Position numbers and translations under genes: made by a program | The notes under the pieces: generated by a model | Told to the model about the DNA's origin: nothing | Databases searched by the model: none | What the model saw: the letters and a program-made list of their open reading frames with translations, nothing else | Shown here: positions 37,014 through 47,900 of the stretch, in pieces | Layout of the letters: each line of letters starts with the position of its first letter | Position numbering within the stretch: the stretch's first letter is position 1 | Assembly: GCA_037783415.1 (NCBI GenBank) | Contig: JAZGTN010000026.1 | Location: 3,493,001-3,557,000, forward strand | Direction: 5' to 3' | Length of the DNA stretch: 64,000 nucleotides | Origin: Leptasterias polaris | Taxonomy: Eukaryota; Echinodermata; Asteroidea; Forcipulatida; Asteriidae

Positions 37014-40000
37014 ATCGACAGTCAGTTTTCTGGTGGGTGTTGTCAGCTTTGCTGGGGGCCCTTTGATGCTACTGGCAATTGCTGATTTACTGTACATCTT
37101 AGTAGGCCAGTCTGCACATGGAACATACTGCTACTGGCCGCCCGTATTCGGCCTGGTTGTATGTCCAATTATGTGGATTGGTACACCAAAAGATTCATGG
37201 TACGTGACGTCATAGGTATTCATAAATCAGGATCAGATGTGAATAAACCGATTGAACTAAGAATAATAATGATTACTTTCTAGCTTCGTCTCTATATAGT
37301 AACACGCCCACAGTCAACAAAGAAACTTTACAAAAAGGGATAATAAGCGTTTTGTGTTACAAACGTTCTACTTGATCTTGTGGCGCGTTTTTAATTATTG
37401 TGCGCATTTCAAACAAAGCCATTATAATATAAGGTAAACGACTTATTTCTAATAGGCCTATGTCCACAATGCTAAATTCGAATTACCATTGTCTTATTTT
37501 GGCAGGCCTGTCTGTGCAGTGAGTTACATCACATCCCTACTTTGTTTCATCTTCCTCATAGTGGACGCTGTATTTACTTTCGATACATCTGTCCCTATCC
37601 CTCCACCGTCCTTTGATGCATGGTCTATATCATCCCTCTGTGGTCTCATCATTTATATACCTTTCATTCACTTCGCCATACCAGTCATTCAACGTGATAT
37701 GCGCAACCCCAAGGAGTTCAACAAGTGTGTCGTCACGACCTTTGCAAGTACGTCCGTAAACGTAATATATGAAGAACAGTAAAGGTTTCGATTTATGATA
37801 CATCACCTATGGATATCTAGAAGTGATTTATTGGAAAAGTTCTTTACATGAACCGTTATCAATTGGTTCTTACAAGAACCATAATCAACATGTGGATTTG
37901 CTTGCTCTAATCTCTGTAGATGGCCTCAGAACAGCTCATAAACAATAGCTAAGGGGGTCCTATCTACACTCAGATAACCACTTATAACGATGAGCATTTC
38001 AATGGCATACTTTGGTCGTTTGGTGGCAGCAGACTAACCAGCAAAACCCATTTTCTCAAAGGTGTGCGCATGCTTAGAAATACGTACAAAATAGAGAGGG
38101 TTAAGGAATTGTTTGCTGCTGAAATATAGCGTCCAAAAGTTTGTTACGACATGATATTTTGGCTGGAAACCTTTTGCTAGCTTTTGACTTTAAATGTGTT
38201 GCATACGTTTGGTAATTGGAGCCTACTGATTGTGTTAATCCTATATAAATGTAGGTACATACAATAAAACTAACTGTGAAAATTTCACTTCAAAAGGTGG
38301 TCGCGTTTTTGAGATATCACCGAAAAAACCGGAGCGAATATTTCCACGCAGGAAGAATATTCCCCATAGGAATATACAGTCTGAGAAGCGTTTCTGGCAG
38401 AAACGCTTCTCAGATTCTAATTTTGGGGAATAAAAAGTGATATATTTTTCCATAACCGTAGTACTTCGAAGTGAAAAGTTTCTCTAAATTCATTATACTA
38501 CCCAAAGCTTCTGTACTTCTTATCAAGTAAGTTTTCATTGCCATTAATTTTCAGAGTCATTACCAAACGTGTACTGTGCCTTTAAACAGCTCTATGAAAT
38601 TGCGTCCTAGTCTGTTGAAATAACGATCACTCATATTGCACAAGGTAAGATGACGCAGCATGGTGAAGGTCTAAATTTCTGAACAAAGTGACTTCCTAGA
38701 AAAATGGACTTTATTCTATCATACAGAAATGATTCTATCAACACTTGACATTAAAATAATTGTATTATCTTTTCTCGCAGCCAGTGGTTGTGTGATAGTT
38801 TGTACAGTTATTACTGGCTACTTCGCATTTGCTAGTCTTGTTACCAGCAGCTCAAATGAGACCGGAGTGAGCATTTTGTATGTTCTGCCTGATCGAGTGG
38901 TAGTCGTCTCTGCAGCAGTGGTGTTAGTCATTGACAGTGCCCTCGTTATAGTTCCACAGAACAGTCCGATGTTTCAACATGCTGAAGAAATTCTCAATAT
39001 TCCAGAGGGTAACAACATCTTAATTCTACGGTCCATTTCATCGATGATCCACTTCATTTTACTCAAATCTTTATAACTTACGAAAACAGTTTTTTGAAAA
39101 TAACCATATTTAGATTAATGAACAAACGTTTGGAAGTTGATAACAGTATGCCATGATTATAGAAAGCGTAACAATGGCGGCAGTGGACTGTCAATGACCT
39201 TCTTTCTTTCTCCACTAATAGTATACCCAACGAATCTCAACCTGGTTTCTCTTGTGCTTCTCTTTCTCCAGAGTTTGGATGCAAACGAATCGTAGTTCGC
39301 ACAGTGCTTGTTTTATTACAGGTGCTTTGTGCAGAAACTGTACCACAGTTCTCCGTCCTAGTAACGTTGGTGACGGCCTTTATCGCACCTTTCTTGATGT
39401 TCCTTGTGCCGTCACTTAGCTATTTAAGACTGAGAAACATGTACATGCCGGAAAGTTCGTCACAAAATCCGTGAGTAAAAGTTGCTGAGATAAAGTGCCA
39501 AAGATTTTCAGTCCACTTGGAGTGTCGTGGCCGAACGGTCTAGTATAGTGGAAGTTCTGCTGGCAAAATCTGTCAACGTGTAGGCCTACTTAGGCCTTCC
39601 AGCCAAATTAGGCCACTAAAAGCGCCTTACATTGTTATCCCCCTAAACATTCCTCAAACCATTTCAACTCTTTAGGAGTATGCAGCACCGGCAGCAAAAT
39701 GGGGGCACAGGTTGCTCATCATTCCCGCCAACAATCCCCATCCTCGCATGTACCCAGTCACCCAGAGGTGATTAGAAACTTTGATGAAGGGCACAAGTGC
39801 CGCTACCGGAACCCGAACCCACAGTCCGACTCGGTCGACAGAACTTGAGTTCTGTGGGTGAGAGGCCGCCCGACCACGACACGCCACAACCATAGTCCTA
39901 TGTTACTATTAAGGTGACAGTAATACTAATATAATGATGTAAATGATGATATTGACTGATTGACGGGTTATGTGAGAGGATGCAAGATCGACGAACATGA

Positions 40001-40486
40001 GAATGATTAATATTACAGTAATAAAACATTTATTTGAGGGATTGTCATCACAAACCACACCCTCAACTCAACCTTACCACTTATTCACCACAAGCCCAGG
40101 GCAAATCGAGTTACAAGTTTACAACGATAACATTCATTTGAAAAAAAGTGTCACTCAGGAGACAGTAACATTTCTCATTAGAAGTCTCCCTTGTTTGAAT
40201 GGTGACGATGATACTGTGGCATTGATTCAAATTACTGTATGGGTAATGACGACGACAGTGGTGAAAATTATGGTGATAATCACCATGTATTAACCTTTCA
40301 TGCTTCTTTTTGTCCCTTTATTCCAGGTTTTGGCACAGGTTTGATACGTTGGCGTGCATACTAATCATCGTTCTATGCCCAGTGGTAACGGGTATCACGG
40401 GGTATATTGCAATCAAGTCTATTGCTAAGGGAGATACCCTCTTCGTATCACCGTGTTACATCAACGCAACTGCCGCTCACGTTTGA
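37014..40486 (+). CDS. Aa_trans family amino acid transporter, upstream paralog (5' exons not seen)
   Basis: Five exons at 37014-37199, 37506-37747, 38781-39008, 39272-39470 and 40327-40486 (stop TGA) join in phase through GT-AG introns. They give about 338 residues of a multi-pass membrane protein. Motifs include GTYCYWPPVFGL, WIGTPKDSW, RDMRNPKEF, AETVPQFSVL and SYLRLRNMYMP. These are typical of the amino acid/auxin permease (Aa_trans) family, as in animal AVT-like transporters. Intron phases match exons 5-9 of the gene at 44950-52262; the first and fourth exons are identical in length (186 and 199 nt). Equivalents of exons 1-4 (about 154 residues, first two membrane helices) are absent between 36055 and 37013. 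The transposon array lies immediately upstream. The gene is either 5'-truncated or has a very large repeat-filled intron. Substrate cannot be inferred. Confidence 0.85.
38275..38487. mobile_element. Fold-back MITE in transporter intron
   Basis: The outer arms share TTTCACTTC/GAAGTGAAA. The centre is a perfect 15-bp inverted repeat around a three-base loop (38381-38395 and 38399-38413). The element lies in the intron between the second and third visible exons of the upstream transporter. It is non-coding; no target duplication was confirmed. Confidence 0.55.
39521..39560 (+). mobile_element. SINE head fragment
   Basis: It starts gtgtcgtggccgaacgg, the A-box-bearing head of the tRNA-derived SINE found elsewhere in the window. 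The match ends after about 40 bases. It lies just after the fourth visible transporter exon. Confidence 0.45.
39670..39887 (-). mobile_element. tRNA-derived SINE
   Basis: On the minus strand the head reads ggcgtgtcgtggtcgggcgg (A-box region). A gtgggttcgggttcc B-box region follows, then the conserved 'cacttgtgccctt' core. The body ends near the 'gcatactcctaaagag' segment. It is a diverged copy of the family at 40850-41163 and 41722-42076, and lies in the last intron of the upstream transporter. Confidence 0.65.
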
Positions 40487-40849
40487 TATACCATGCCCGA
40501 TGTGTGGCAGAGGGTGTCCCCCCCAAAAAAAATCCCATACTTTTGCACACTCTTTTCCTCTTGTACAGAAGTACCCCCCTAAAATCCTCTTAAGAATTCC
40601 TGAGATTCCCATAACACAATGAAGAAACAACAGTGGGAAGGGTGGGGTAAACTATGATGTCACATATCAAGCTCCAAAAAGACAATTAAACCAACTTTGA
40701 TGATTGTCAAAAGTTGATCAAACTGGCCAAACTGTCTTGAGCTGACTACGTTATATACACAACTAAGAACTGTTCCATCATGATCTCGTAATCACTTTTT
40801 TTTATGAGATATCGCCTAACTCACAAGGCCACGGACGGCCACTCAAGGT

Positions 40850-41163
40850 GAGGGCTACACATAACTGATTTGGGCTATCAACCCAAATCAATTGACACCA
40901 GGGGCACGTTGCCTCCTACTCCTGGGGCTGAAACAGGGTTACCCCCTTCACAGTCCTTAAGGATGTAGGCATGGGTATCATCCACTAGGAGCCTGTCTGG
41001 TAGAGCAGAATGCACTACCTTCCCAACTTTTTCGAAGCAATTATGGTTAAGTGCCTTGCTCAAGGGCACAAGTGTCATGACCGGGTATCGAACCCACACT
41101 CTGCTGCTGAAAACATCAGAGCTTAGGTCCGGTGACCTAAACCGCTCGGCCACGACACGCCAC
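40850..41163 (-). mobile_element. tRNA-derived SINE
   Basis: The minus strand begins ggcgtgtcgtggccgagcgg, followed by the B box gggttcgatacccgg. The core is cacttgtgcccttgagcaag. A tRNA-like head with A and B boxes implies RNA polymerase III transcription. The 3' half is specific to this copy. It lies downstream of the upstream transporter stop codon. Confidence 0.75.
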
Positions 41164-41721
41164 TTTGGATCGTACATTTCCCCTCATTCACATAACCAAG
41201 TTTAAATATGATGTATTTCTTTACAAATAATCAGTATTTTTTAAGGAATAATAAGAAAGAACATTGAAGAGCGCTGGTATACGCTTAAAAATGCGCTCGT
41301 GCCGCTTTAGGAGGAAGACAACAATTATTTACTGTACTGCTGTAGATTGTGAAAGTATTAAGACACTTACCTCAGTGCTCAGTCCAAGGGGCGAATATAC
41401 TACGTTTATACCGTAACTAACGCAATTGTGGCAGTTGAGGGCGTGAATACAGCACCCATCATCATCGATGCGTTCTTTTAAGCTCAATACAATTTGACGT
41501 CATCGAATGACGCAAATGATGTAGCAAGTAAAATTTAATTTCATATTTAACTACTCAATAACCACTTGAAATACTTCCAAATTGTTCCAAAGGAGAATCG
41601 AGTCGCTTGGAGACTGACGGTGCTATAACAATTTAGTATTATTATAGATACGAGAATATGATAATATAAGGTTAGAAAGGGAAATAAGTATTGTACAAAG
41701 GAAACATTGACCTTTGTCCTT

Positions 41722-42076
41722 TAATAATAATAATATCAAGCATTTATAAAGCGCCATCTATCTAGGTAGCCTATTCCGAGGCGCATATTATTACCCCTGG
41801 TCACTGGGCCATTTTTATTCCAATCCTGAAACCATCTCAGCTCCCTGGGGAGTATACAGCCTGTGCTGCAATATATGCGCTACTAGGCTAAATCCATCAA
41901 AAACCATCTCTGCCCTCACAGGTACCCATTTTACCCCTGGGTGGAGAGAAGCAATTATAGTTAAGTGTCTTGCTCAGGGACACAAGTGTCACGACCGGGA
42001 CTCGAACCCACACTCTGCTGAACAGAAACACCAGAGCTTGAGTTCGGTGCTCTTATCCACTCGGCCACGACACCCC
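41722..42076 (-). mobile_element. tRNA-derived SINE, full length with LINE-like tail
   Basis: This is the best SINE copy. The head is gtgtcgtggccgagtgg and the B box gggttcgagtcccgg. The core is gtccctgagcaagacactt. The 3' end contains gcgctttataaatgc followed by an ATT repeat. The tail resembles the 3' end of the LINE fragment at 42685-43257, as expected if that LINE class mobilises the SINE. Confidence 0.78.
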
Positions 42077-42684
42077 ATAACCTTTTCGTCCTTTCTAATA
42101 TGGAGACACCAACACATACATAACTTTCAATTGTTATAACTTTTCTAATAAATGATGCAAGAGAACAGAGTGGATTTCGTAAAGAAAATTTATATTTATA
42201 TGTTATATTAAAATGTTGATGAAATTCGGGATTGATTACCCCCTCAACATGCAGCAACATGATAATGTGACATTGACTGGAATACATTAATACATTGTGA
42301 TGTGTCTTTTGATTCAAATGCAAGTTCAATGTAGTATAACTGCAGAATGTTTTTTAAATGTTTGTCTCCAAAAAGGTAATCAATTAGTTATTAAACTGTG
42401 TAATTGTTAAGGATAGTGTATAATTTGGATTCAAATTTAAAACACAATCCTGACATGACTAAAGCTTACAAGCAAATAAAGTTATGATTAATACAGGGAA
42501 TGAATTTGAAAAGGTTTTAATCTGAAAGCTGACTTATTATAAAAAATAGTACCAGTACCAACCCTCCAGAGAAGTGTTTCCGTCTTATTTATTTTAAACG
42601 TTTTATTTGTCAAGGCTTGACACATGCAACAGTCTTATGCACGGCCTTCCAGACTTTCAATTAAACAAACTCCAGCTCAAATAA

Positions 42685-43257
42685 AATGCTGCAGCCCGGT
42701 TGGTTACCTTGAGCAAGAAGCATGATCATAATATAACACCTATTTTACAAGACCTGCATTGGCTGACCGTGAAGAAGCGAATCATATACAAACTCATGCT
42801 TCTAACCTTCAAAGCTCTTAACTGACTAGCGCCAAACTATCTACGTGATCTCATCTGCATCAAGGAACCTTCTCGTACACTAAAAGATCAAACGCTGCTA
42901 CCACTCTACGGCGGAGAACCACGAACACAGTTACATATCGGCCAGAGATCATTCGCATACACAGCTCCCGAACTCTGGAACCGGCTTCCAACACATGTTA
43001 GGAATGCGAACTCACTAGATCTGTTCAAGAGTTCACTTGAAACCCATCTGCTTAGCATGTGACGTTTTAAACATTTCTCCTGACAGTTGTTTTTCACTTC
43101 ATCTTGTGAAATTGTTGTCATGCGTATTTGTATAATAATGTGTAGTTTAAGAATTGTTTATGTTCTTTAAATAAGTTTCACGCCTGTACAGCGCATTGGG
43201 GTCTTGCCATGGACGGAATGCGCTTTACAAGAATGATTTATTAATTATTATTATTAA
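42685..43257 (+). mobile_element. LINE 3' end (CR1/L2-like ORF2 C-terminus)
   Basis: A frame from 42685 to the stop at 43062 encodes 125 residues of a non-LTR retrotransposon C-terminus. Blocks include ILQDLHWLTVKKRIIYKLML, LAPNYLRDL, RSFAYTAPELWNRLPTHVRN and SLDLFKSSLETHLL. One internal TGA interrupts the ALN-LAPNYL block. An untranslated tail of about 195 bases follows, with gcgcattgg, gcgctttacaagaatg and an ATT repeat at the end. The element is 5'-truncated, as is usual for LINE insertions, and inactive. Confidence 0.82.
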
Positions 43258-43371
43258 AGTCGACACATAGCATTTCAATACCCCATAAATCAAAGATGCT
43301 TATTTTCGATTTCCACAACCGGCGCAACTGCGCTCAAGATCTGGTGTTTCTGGTTACCAGAGTGTGGGTTC

Positions 43372-43721
43372 CATATAAATAGAACCCGGAGAACGCTGAG
43401 TGTGTCATTTGTGCGTGCGATTTCGTTGTGAGACCATTTTTATGGACGCGCGTACGCCATTTTTTTAAACGCGTGTATGGCTAGAGACGTACGCCGGGTG
43501 TAACGGCGCGCTGTCCATGGTAGCGAGGCTGGTCAGTGATAAGCCAGTGATAATATTTTGCCATACAGTAGACGTCATTAACATTGACCAATGAAAACAC
43601 GTAGAAACGGTCTATGTGCGTTGCCATTTTGCCATACACGCGTGTCACGTGATGATCATTTTGCCGCACAGACGACACAGAGTGCGGTCGAGCTCAGCGT
43701 TCTCCGGGTTCTATTTCTATG
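43372..43721. mobile_element. hAT-type MITE with 8-bp target duplication
   Basis: The 350-bp element has inverted ends: AGAACCCGGAGAACGCT near the left tip pairs with AGCGTTCTCCGGGTTCT near the right tip. It is flanked by the 8-bp duplication gtgggttc at 43364-43371 and 43722-43729. An 8-bp duplication fits the hAT superfamily. There is no coding sequence. Confidence 0.75.
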
Positions 43722-43736
43722 GTGGGTTCGAGTCCC

Positions 43737-43928
43737 GGGCCCAATTTCATAGAGCTGCTTAAGCACAAAGTAGCTTAGCACAACAAAACTACGCTTACCA
43801 GAATAAGGTTACCAGCCAAACTACCATGTCACGTGTACAATTTGTAACTGGTATCCTGCTCATTTCTGCTATGCAACAAATTGTTAAGTAATGTTTTCTG
43901 CTTAAGCAGCTCTATGAAATTGGGTCCC
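43737..43928. mobile_element. MITE with long terminal inverted repeats
   Basis: The left end reads GGGCCCAATTTCATAGAGCT and the right end its near reverse complement, followed by the TGCTTAAGCA-type inner part. Length is 192 bp. Fragments of the same family occur at about 38575-38605 and 59545-59600. The exact target duplication is ambiguous because both edges are rich in CCC/GGG. Confidence 0.7.
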
Positions 43929-44949
43929 GTCCTCGACACCGTTCGGATGGGATATAATCCACAAAGCTTTAGGTCGTGTAAAACACGTAAAAGAACCCAC
44001 CAGGCTATCGTTAAGAGAAGGGGTTTGCCCCGGTGTTTCTGTCATAGCTGGCTGCATTAATTTTGCGCGACAGACCCTTGGAGCATTGGATTGAACTCTT
44101 CCAAAACCATTTCACAAACACTTGAGAGAATGTTATCAATGAATCAACTAAACTTAGAATTGTTTGAAACCTAAGACAGTGCATTATTTGGTTTGTGGTA
44201 ACACCGTGTGATGGTATCTACTTTGCAGTGTGGATTGTTGATGACATCAAAACAAATCACAATTCAAGTTATATACTTCTATACTGGTAGAAAAGAAAGA
44301 AACATACGCTTATTATTGTTCAACATAAGGAAGACATAAGCTGAGAAAGCCAATATGGGACATGACTGGCCTTAACATGAATACACTATACCACCTCGCT
44401 CAAAACTGGCAGACAAAATATGAAAAAGATGTCACAATCCTCCTTCAAATACCACTTATATAACTTATAAGCTCACTTATGGAGGAAAAACAAAGCCGGT
44501 TTTTGTGTGCGCTAAACGTCTACTGTTTTCTGTTGGTTACTGTCGCAAAGCGTGCAGTTTAATCCCCGGAAACTCAATGGCGTTTGCTGAATACCCACAG
44601 TAAGCGAATTTGCCGAACAGAGAAATTTGATTTTGGTACAGTGTGTTAGCACAAAAGCAATCCAGGCCATACCATCCAAGGTCTGCAACACATTGTTAGC
44701 CTAGTCTGTGCTTTGGCCTTACATAAGGCTTGCAATACACCCGGAAACTTACAAAACTATTTCATATGTTAATGTGCACAACAATATTACTAAAGGCAAG
44801 TCAACTTATAAAGAGTTTTAAATGATAAACGAGGTCGGTGAGAACTCTGATCTCCAGGCACTGTGACCGACCTTATCGTATGGTTCAGTGAGAAACTAGA
44901 GTAGTTTTTGGTTCTAGGCCCGCAAAATTGAGTCTGGTTGTAAAGCAAG

Positions 44950-47900
44950 ATGGAGGCGAACGGTGGGCCTTCCGCTAAGCGAGACGATCTCCTTATTCCA
45001 CTTCAAAAATACAAGACTACATTATACACTCATGGTGATGAGGTACCAGAGAAACTCCAATCATCTGATCAGGTTAGTACTCAATGATAACAGATGATAA
45101 CGACGAACAAAAATGGGTACCAAATGAAAGAGGGGGTGTGGTGTGTTGGCTGGTATTGACTGCATGGTTGGCCCATCAGCATGTTCCCGTGAGGGACATG
45201 CCAGAATGCTCAAATTCCAACATTTATGTTTGAATACGTTGCTTATGAAACGGCTGCAGCAAACCAGAAACACCGTTTGGTTGCATATTGATTTTTTTTA
45301 AAGAAAGTTTCCTATTTTGCAAAGACAAGTATACTTTACAGTTGCAGGAACCTGATTGAGAGTTCATTACTATAAATTGTAAATAAATATGATAATGCTC
45401 TATTTGAATTTGTTGAAATTGATTCGCAATGTTTTTACAAAAAAATAAGTAACAATTACATAATGAAAAGATAACGCCATATAGCATTTGAGAGACTAAT
45501 ACTGGTACTTGGCAAACTTTGTAGTATAATGTGGTAACTATGATTGGTTTGTATTTTGACTAACACAAACAGTCACCCATCATGCTCGCCAACACCACCA
45601 AGCGACCGTTAAGTCAGGTTATTAATTGACCCTCTGTCATTCTACAATATTTGAATGGAAAACCCTTTGGTTTGCCCTTTTCGAAACCACTCTATCGGCT
45701 TGAGCTCCGTTTTCAACCGATGGAGCGTAAACCGGAGCCTAAGCCGAATTTCGAAAAGATCCCATACAGTTACAGTTGTAGAACTAGAACAATATCAGGG
45801 ATTGGAGAATAATGGTTGAAACAATAAATCAAAATACCACGACTTATAAATCAAATGGACTGATACAATTGTGATATAACAATTTGTGCAGTTGTCTTAT
45901 TAAACATAAACATTGGTGTGTGTACTAACAATGGATTCATTTGCTATGTACTGCTATCTCAACTATTTGTCTTCATCTCCTGTGGTTGCGGTGCTGTCGT
46001 TGATTATTGAGCCGGGCTACCATAAATGCTTCGCTTCATCCAGGTGTATAAATAAAGGGCCCCGCCATTATGGTATTGTGTTTGGTGAATAATATTGGTG
46101 TTCATGCTGTGTAAGGTTGTATATACACAGAGAGATAGAATCTTACAATGGTTGAAAATTGATTTTGAAAAACACTTGCACGGTATGGTTTACGTAATGC
46201 ACATTTTCGCCACCCTCCGTTACAGCAGCTTCGTTTTCATAAAATGTACATTTGTTGATAGAAACGCATGGTCTTGACGATTGCTTACGGTTACATTGCA
46301 TGGTATAAATCCTTCATATTATTTAAACCGCCGCGGACAGTTCCTTATTCACATGATAAGGCATAGCAATAGTGAACCGTGAGGGGGAACAAGGGGATGC
46401 AACACAAACACAATGGTAACCTTTTAAGTCATGAGATGGGAGTTTTCTGCATTAATGGTGCTAGACACATTTTAGGCATGGTCATAAATCTACCAACTAA
46501 CTCTCGCCGATGACTACAAGCAAGCTAACCCACCCATAAAACACGTCTTTAAAAAAACACCGAAAAGACCAGTTACTATTTCTGTTTCAGAATTACAAGA
46601 CAGCTTTATATACCAACACCGATAATGGTGACTTAGTGGAACTAACAGAAGAAAGACCTGGGCAGGCTGAGAGACAGGTATGCACCTTGGCCCAGCGGGT
46701 TCCTTCTTATTCATTAGGTATCTATCATAGATTCAAACCAAGTGGGAAACTGAGCACTGAGTACAGTGATGATTGTCACCAGGCAATGCCGTGCGCTCAT
46801 TCACCGTCCACAAATTAAGAAAACAACCATACACTCAGGGGCGTACTTCGAAGGAGTAAGGAGACGGCGTGGGATATATGCCCGCACTGAATGAGGAGGA
46901 ATGGTCCGTACGGATAATTTCAAGAATTTCAAACCAGCATTTTAAACGGTTTAACACTGTGCACCAGCCCTTCTTTGAGAATCACACAAACCAAATACAA
47001 TACTCATGTCCATGAAAACGATATTTTGAGCCCGGTTGTGCCATTCATCGACAATGCCGTTTGCGTGTTGCGCGGCCGTGACTAGACGTTCATATTGCAC
47101 ACCTTTAAAAACACTTACAGCTGCAGACTTAAAAAATAAAACAACAAAATAACAACAAAAACATGTACTCCACGAAAATCATCAGTCTGTTTTTCCATAA
47201 AACCGTCCCACTAAAGAAAAAAACACGCAGGCACGATATCGACTACCTCCCTTTCTAACCACAGCTGTGTCAGTAATTGCCCAATATTATAATAAGTTGA
47301 CTCTTTAGTTCTAGCTGGTGTCTAGCGTTCATTTTCCTTATGCATGTAACACGTAGGCGACAATCCTTATCAGACTGAAATGGTTTGTAATGCAAAAATA
47401 CACTAAACTGAAAAACCACACAATAAAGCAGACAACCCACAAAGTCATGTGTTTTCTTCATTAATTCTAAGTTGGCTCAACAACCCCAATTTGGATCTCT
47501 AATTTAAACCCCTTTATATAATTGTTTTTCCAAATCTTGGTCATTTTAAATTATTGTTAAATGGCTGGGAAAATGAAATAAGCTCTTCAGAAAAATCTCA
47601 GCCTAATCACCCTTTTTGTCAGCAAATTGAGTTGAAAATAAAAACTTACAGTAGGTCTAACCATGGAGGTAGATTCCTACCTCCATGGTCTAACTCTAAT
47701 GGGTTTGCTTTCAAACCCAAGTACCTGTTATGAAATATCACCATCCATGGCGCCTGGCACACCTACCTATAATAGAAAAAATGATGTTTATCGAAACAGC
47801 ACATGCACAAAGCGAATCGGTAGCTTCTCACACAGAAGGTTATTTCACAATACAAACAAGGCATTCAGTATCGACACCCCTCGATCAAAGCCCCATGCAG

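Larger units (their letters stand above)
43330..44080 (+). mobile_element. SINE interrupted by two MITEs
   Basis: SINE head sequence (ctggtgtttctggttaccag agtgtgggttc) is broken at the B box by a fold-back element at 43372-43721. It resumes as gtgggttcgagtcccg, then is broken again by a second element at 43737-43928. The SINE body then continues (tcctcgacaccgttcgg and onward). The order shows that both MITEs landed in an existing SINE. Confidence 0.65.

Noticed and set aside
46834..46860. CAGGGGCGTACTTCG resembling a hAT-type terminal repeat.
   Set aside because: No partner inverted repeat or target duplication was found nearby, so an element cannot be delimited.
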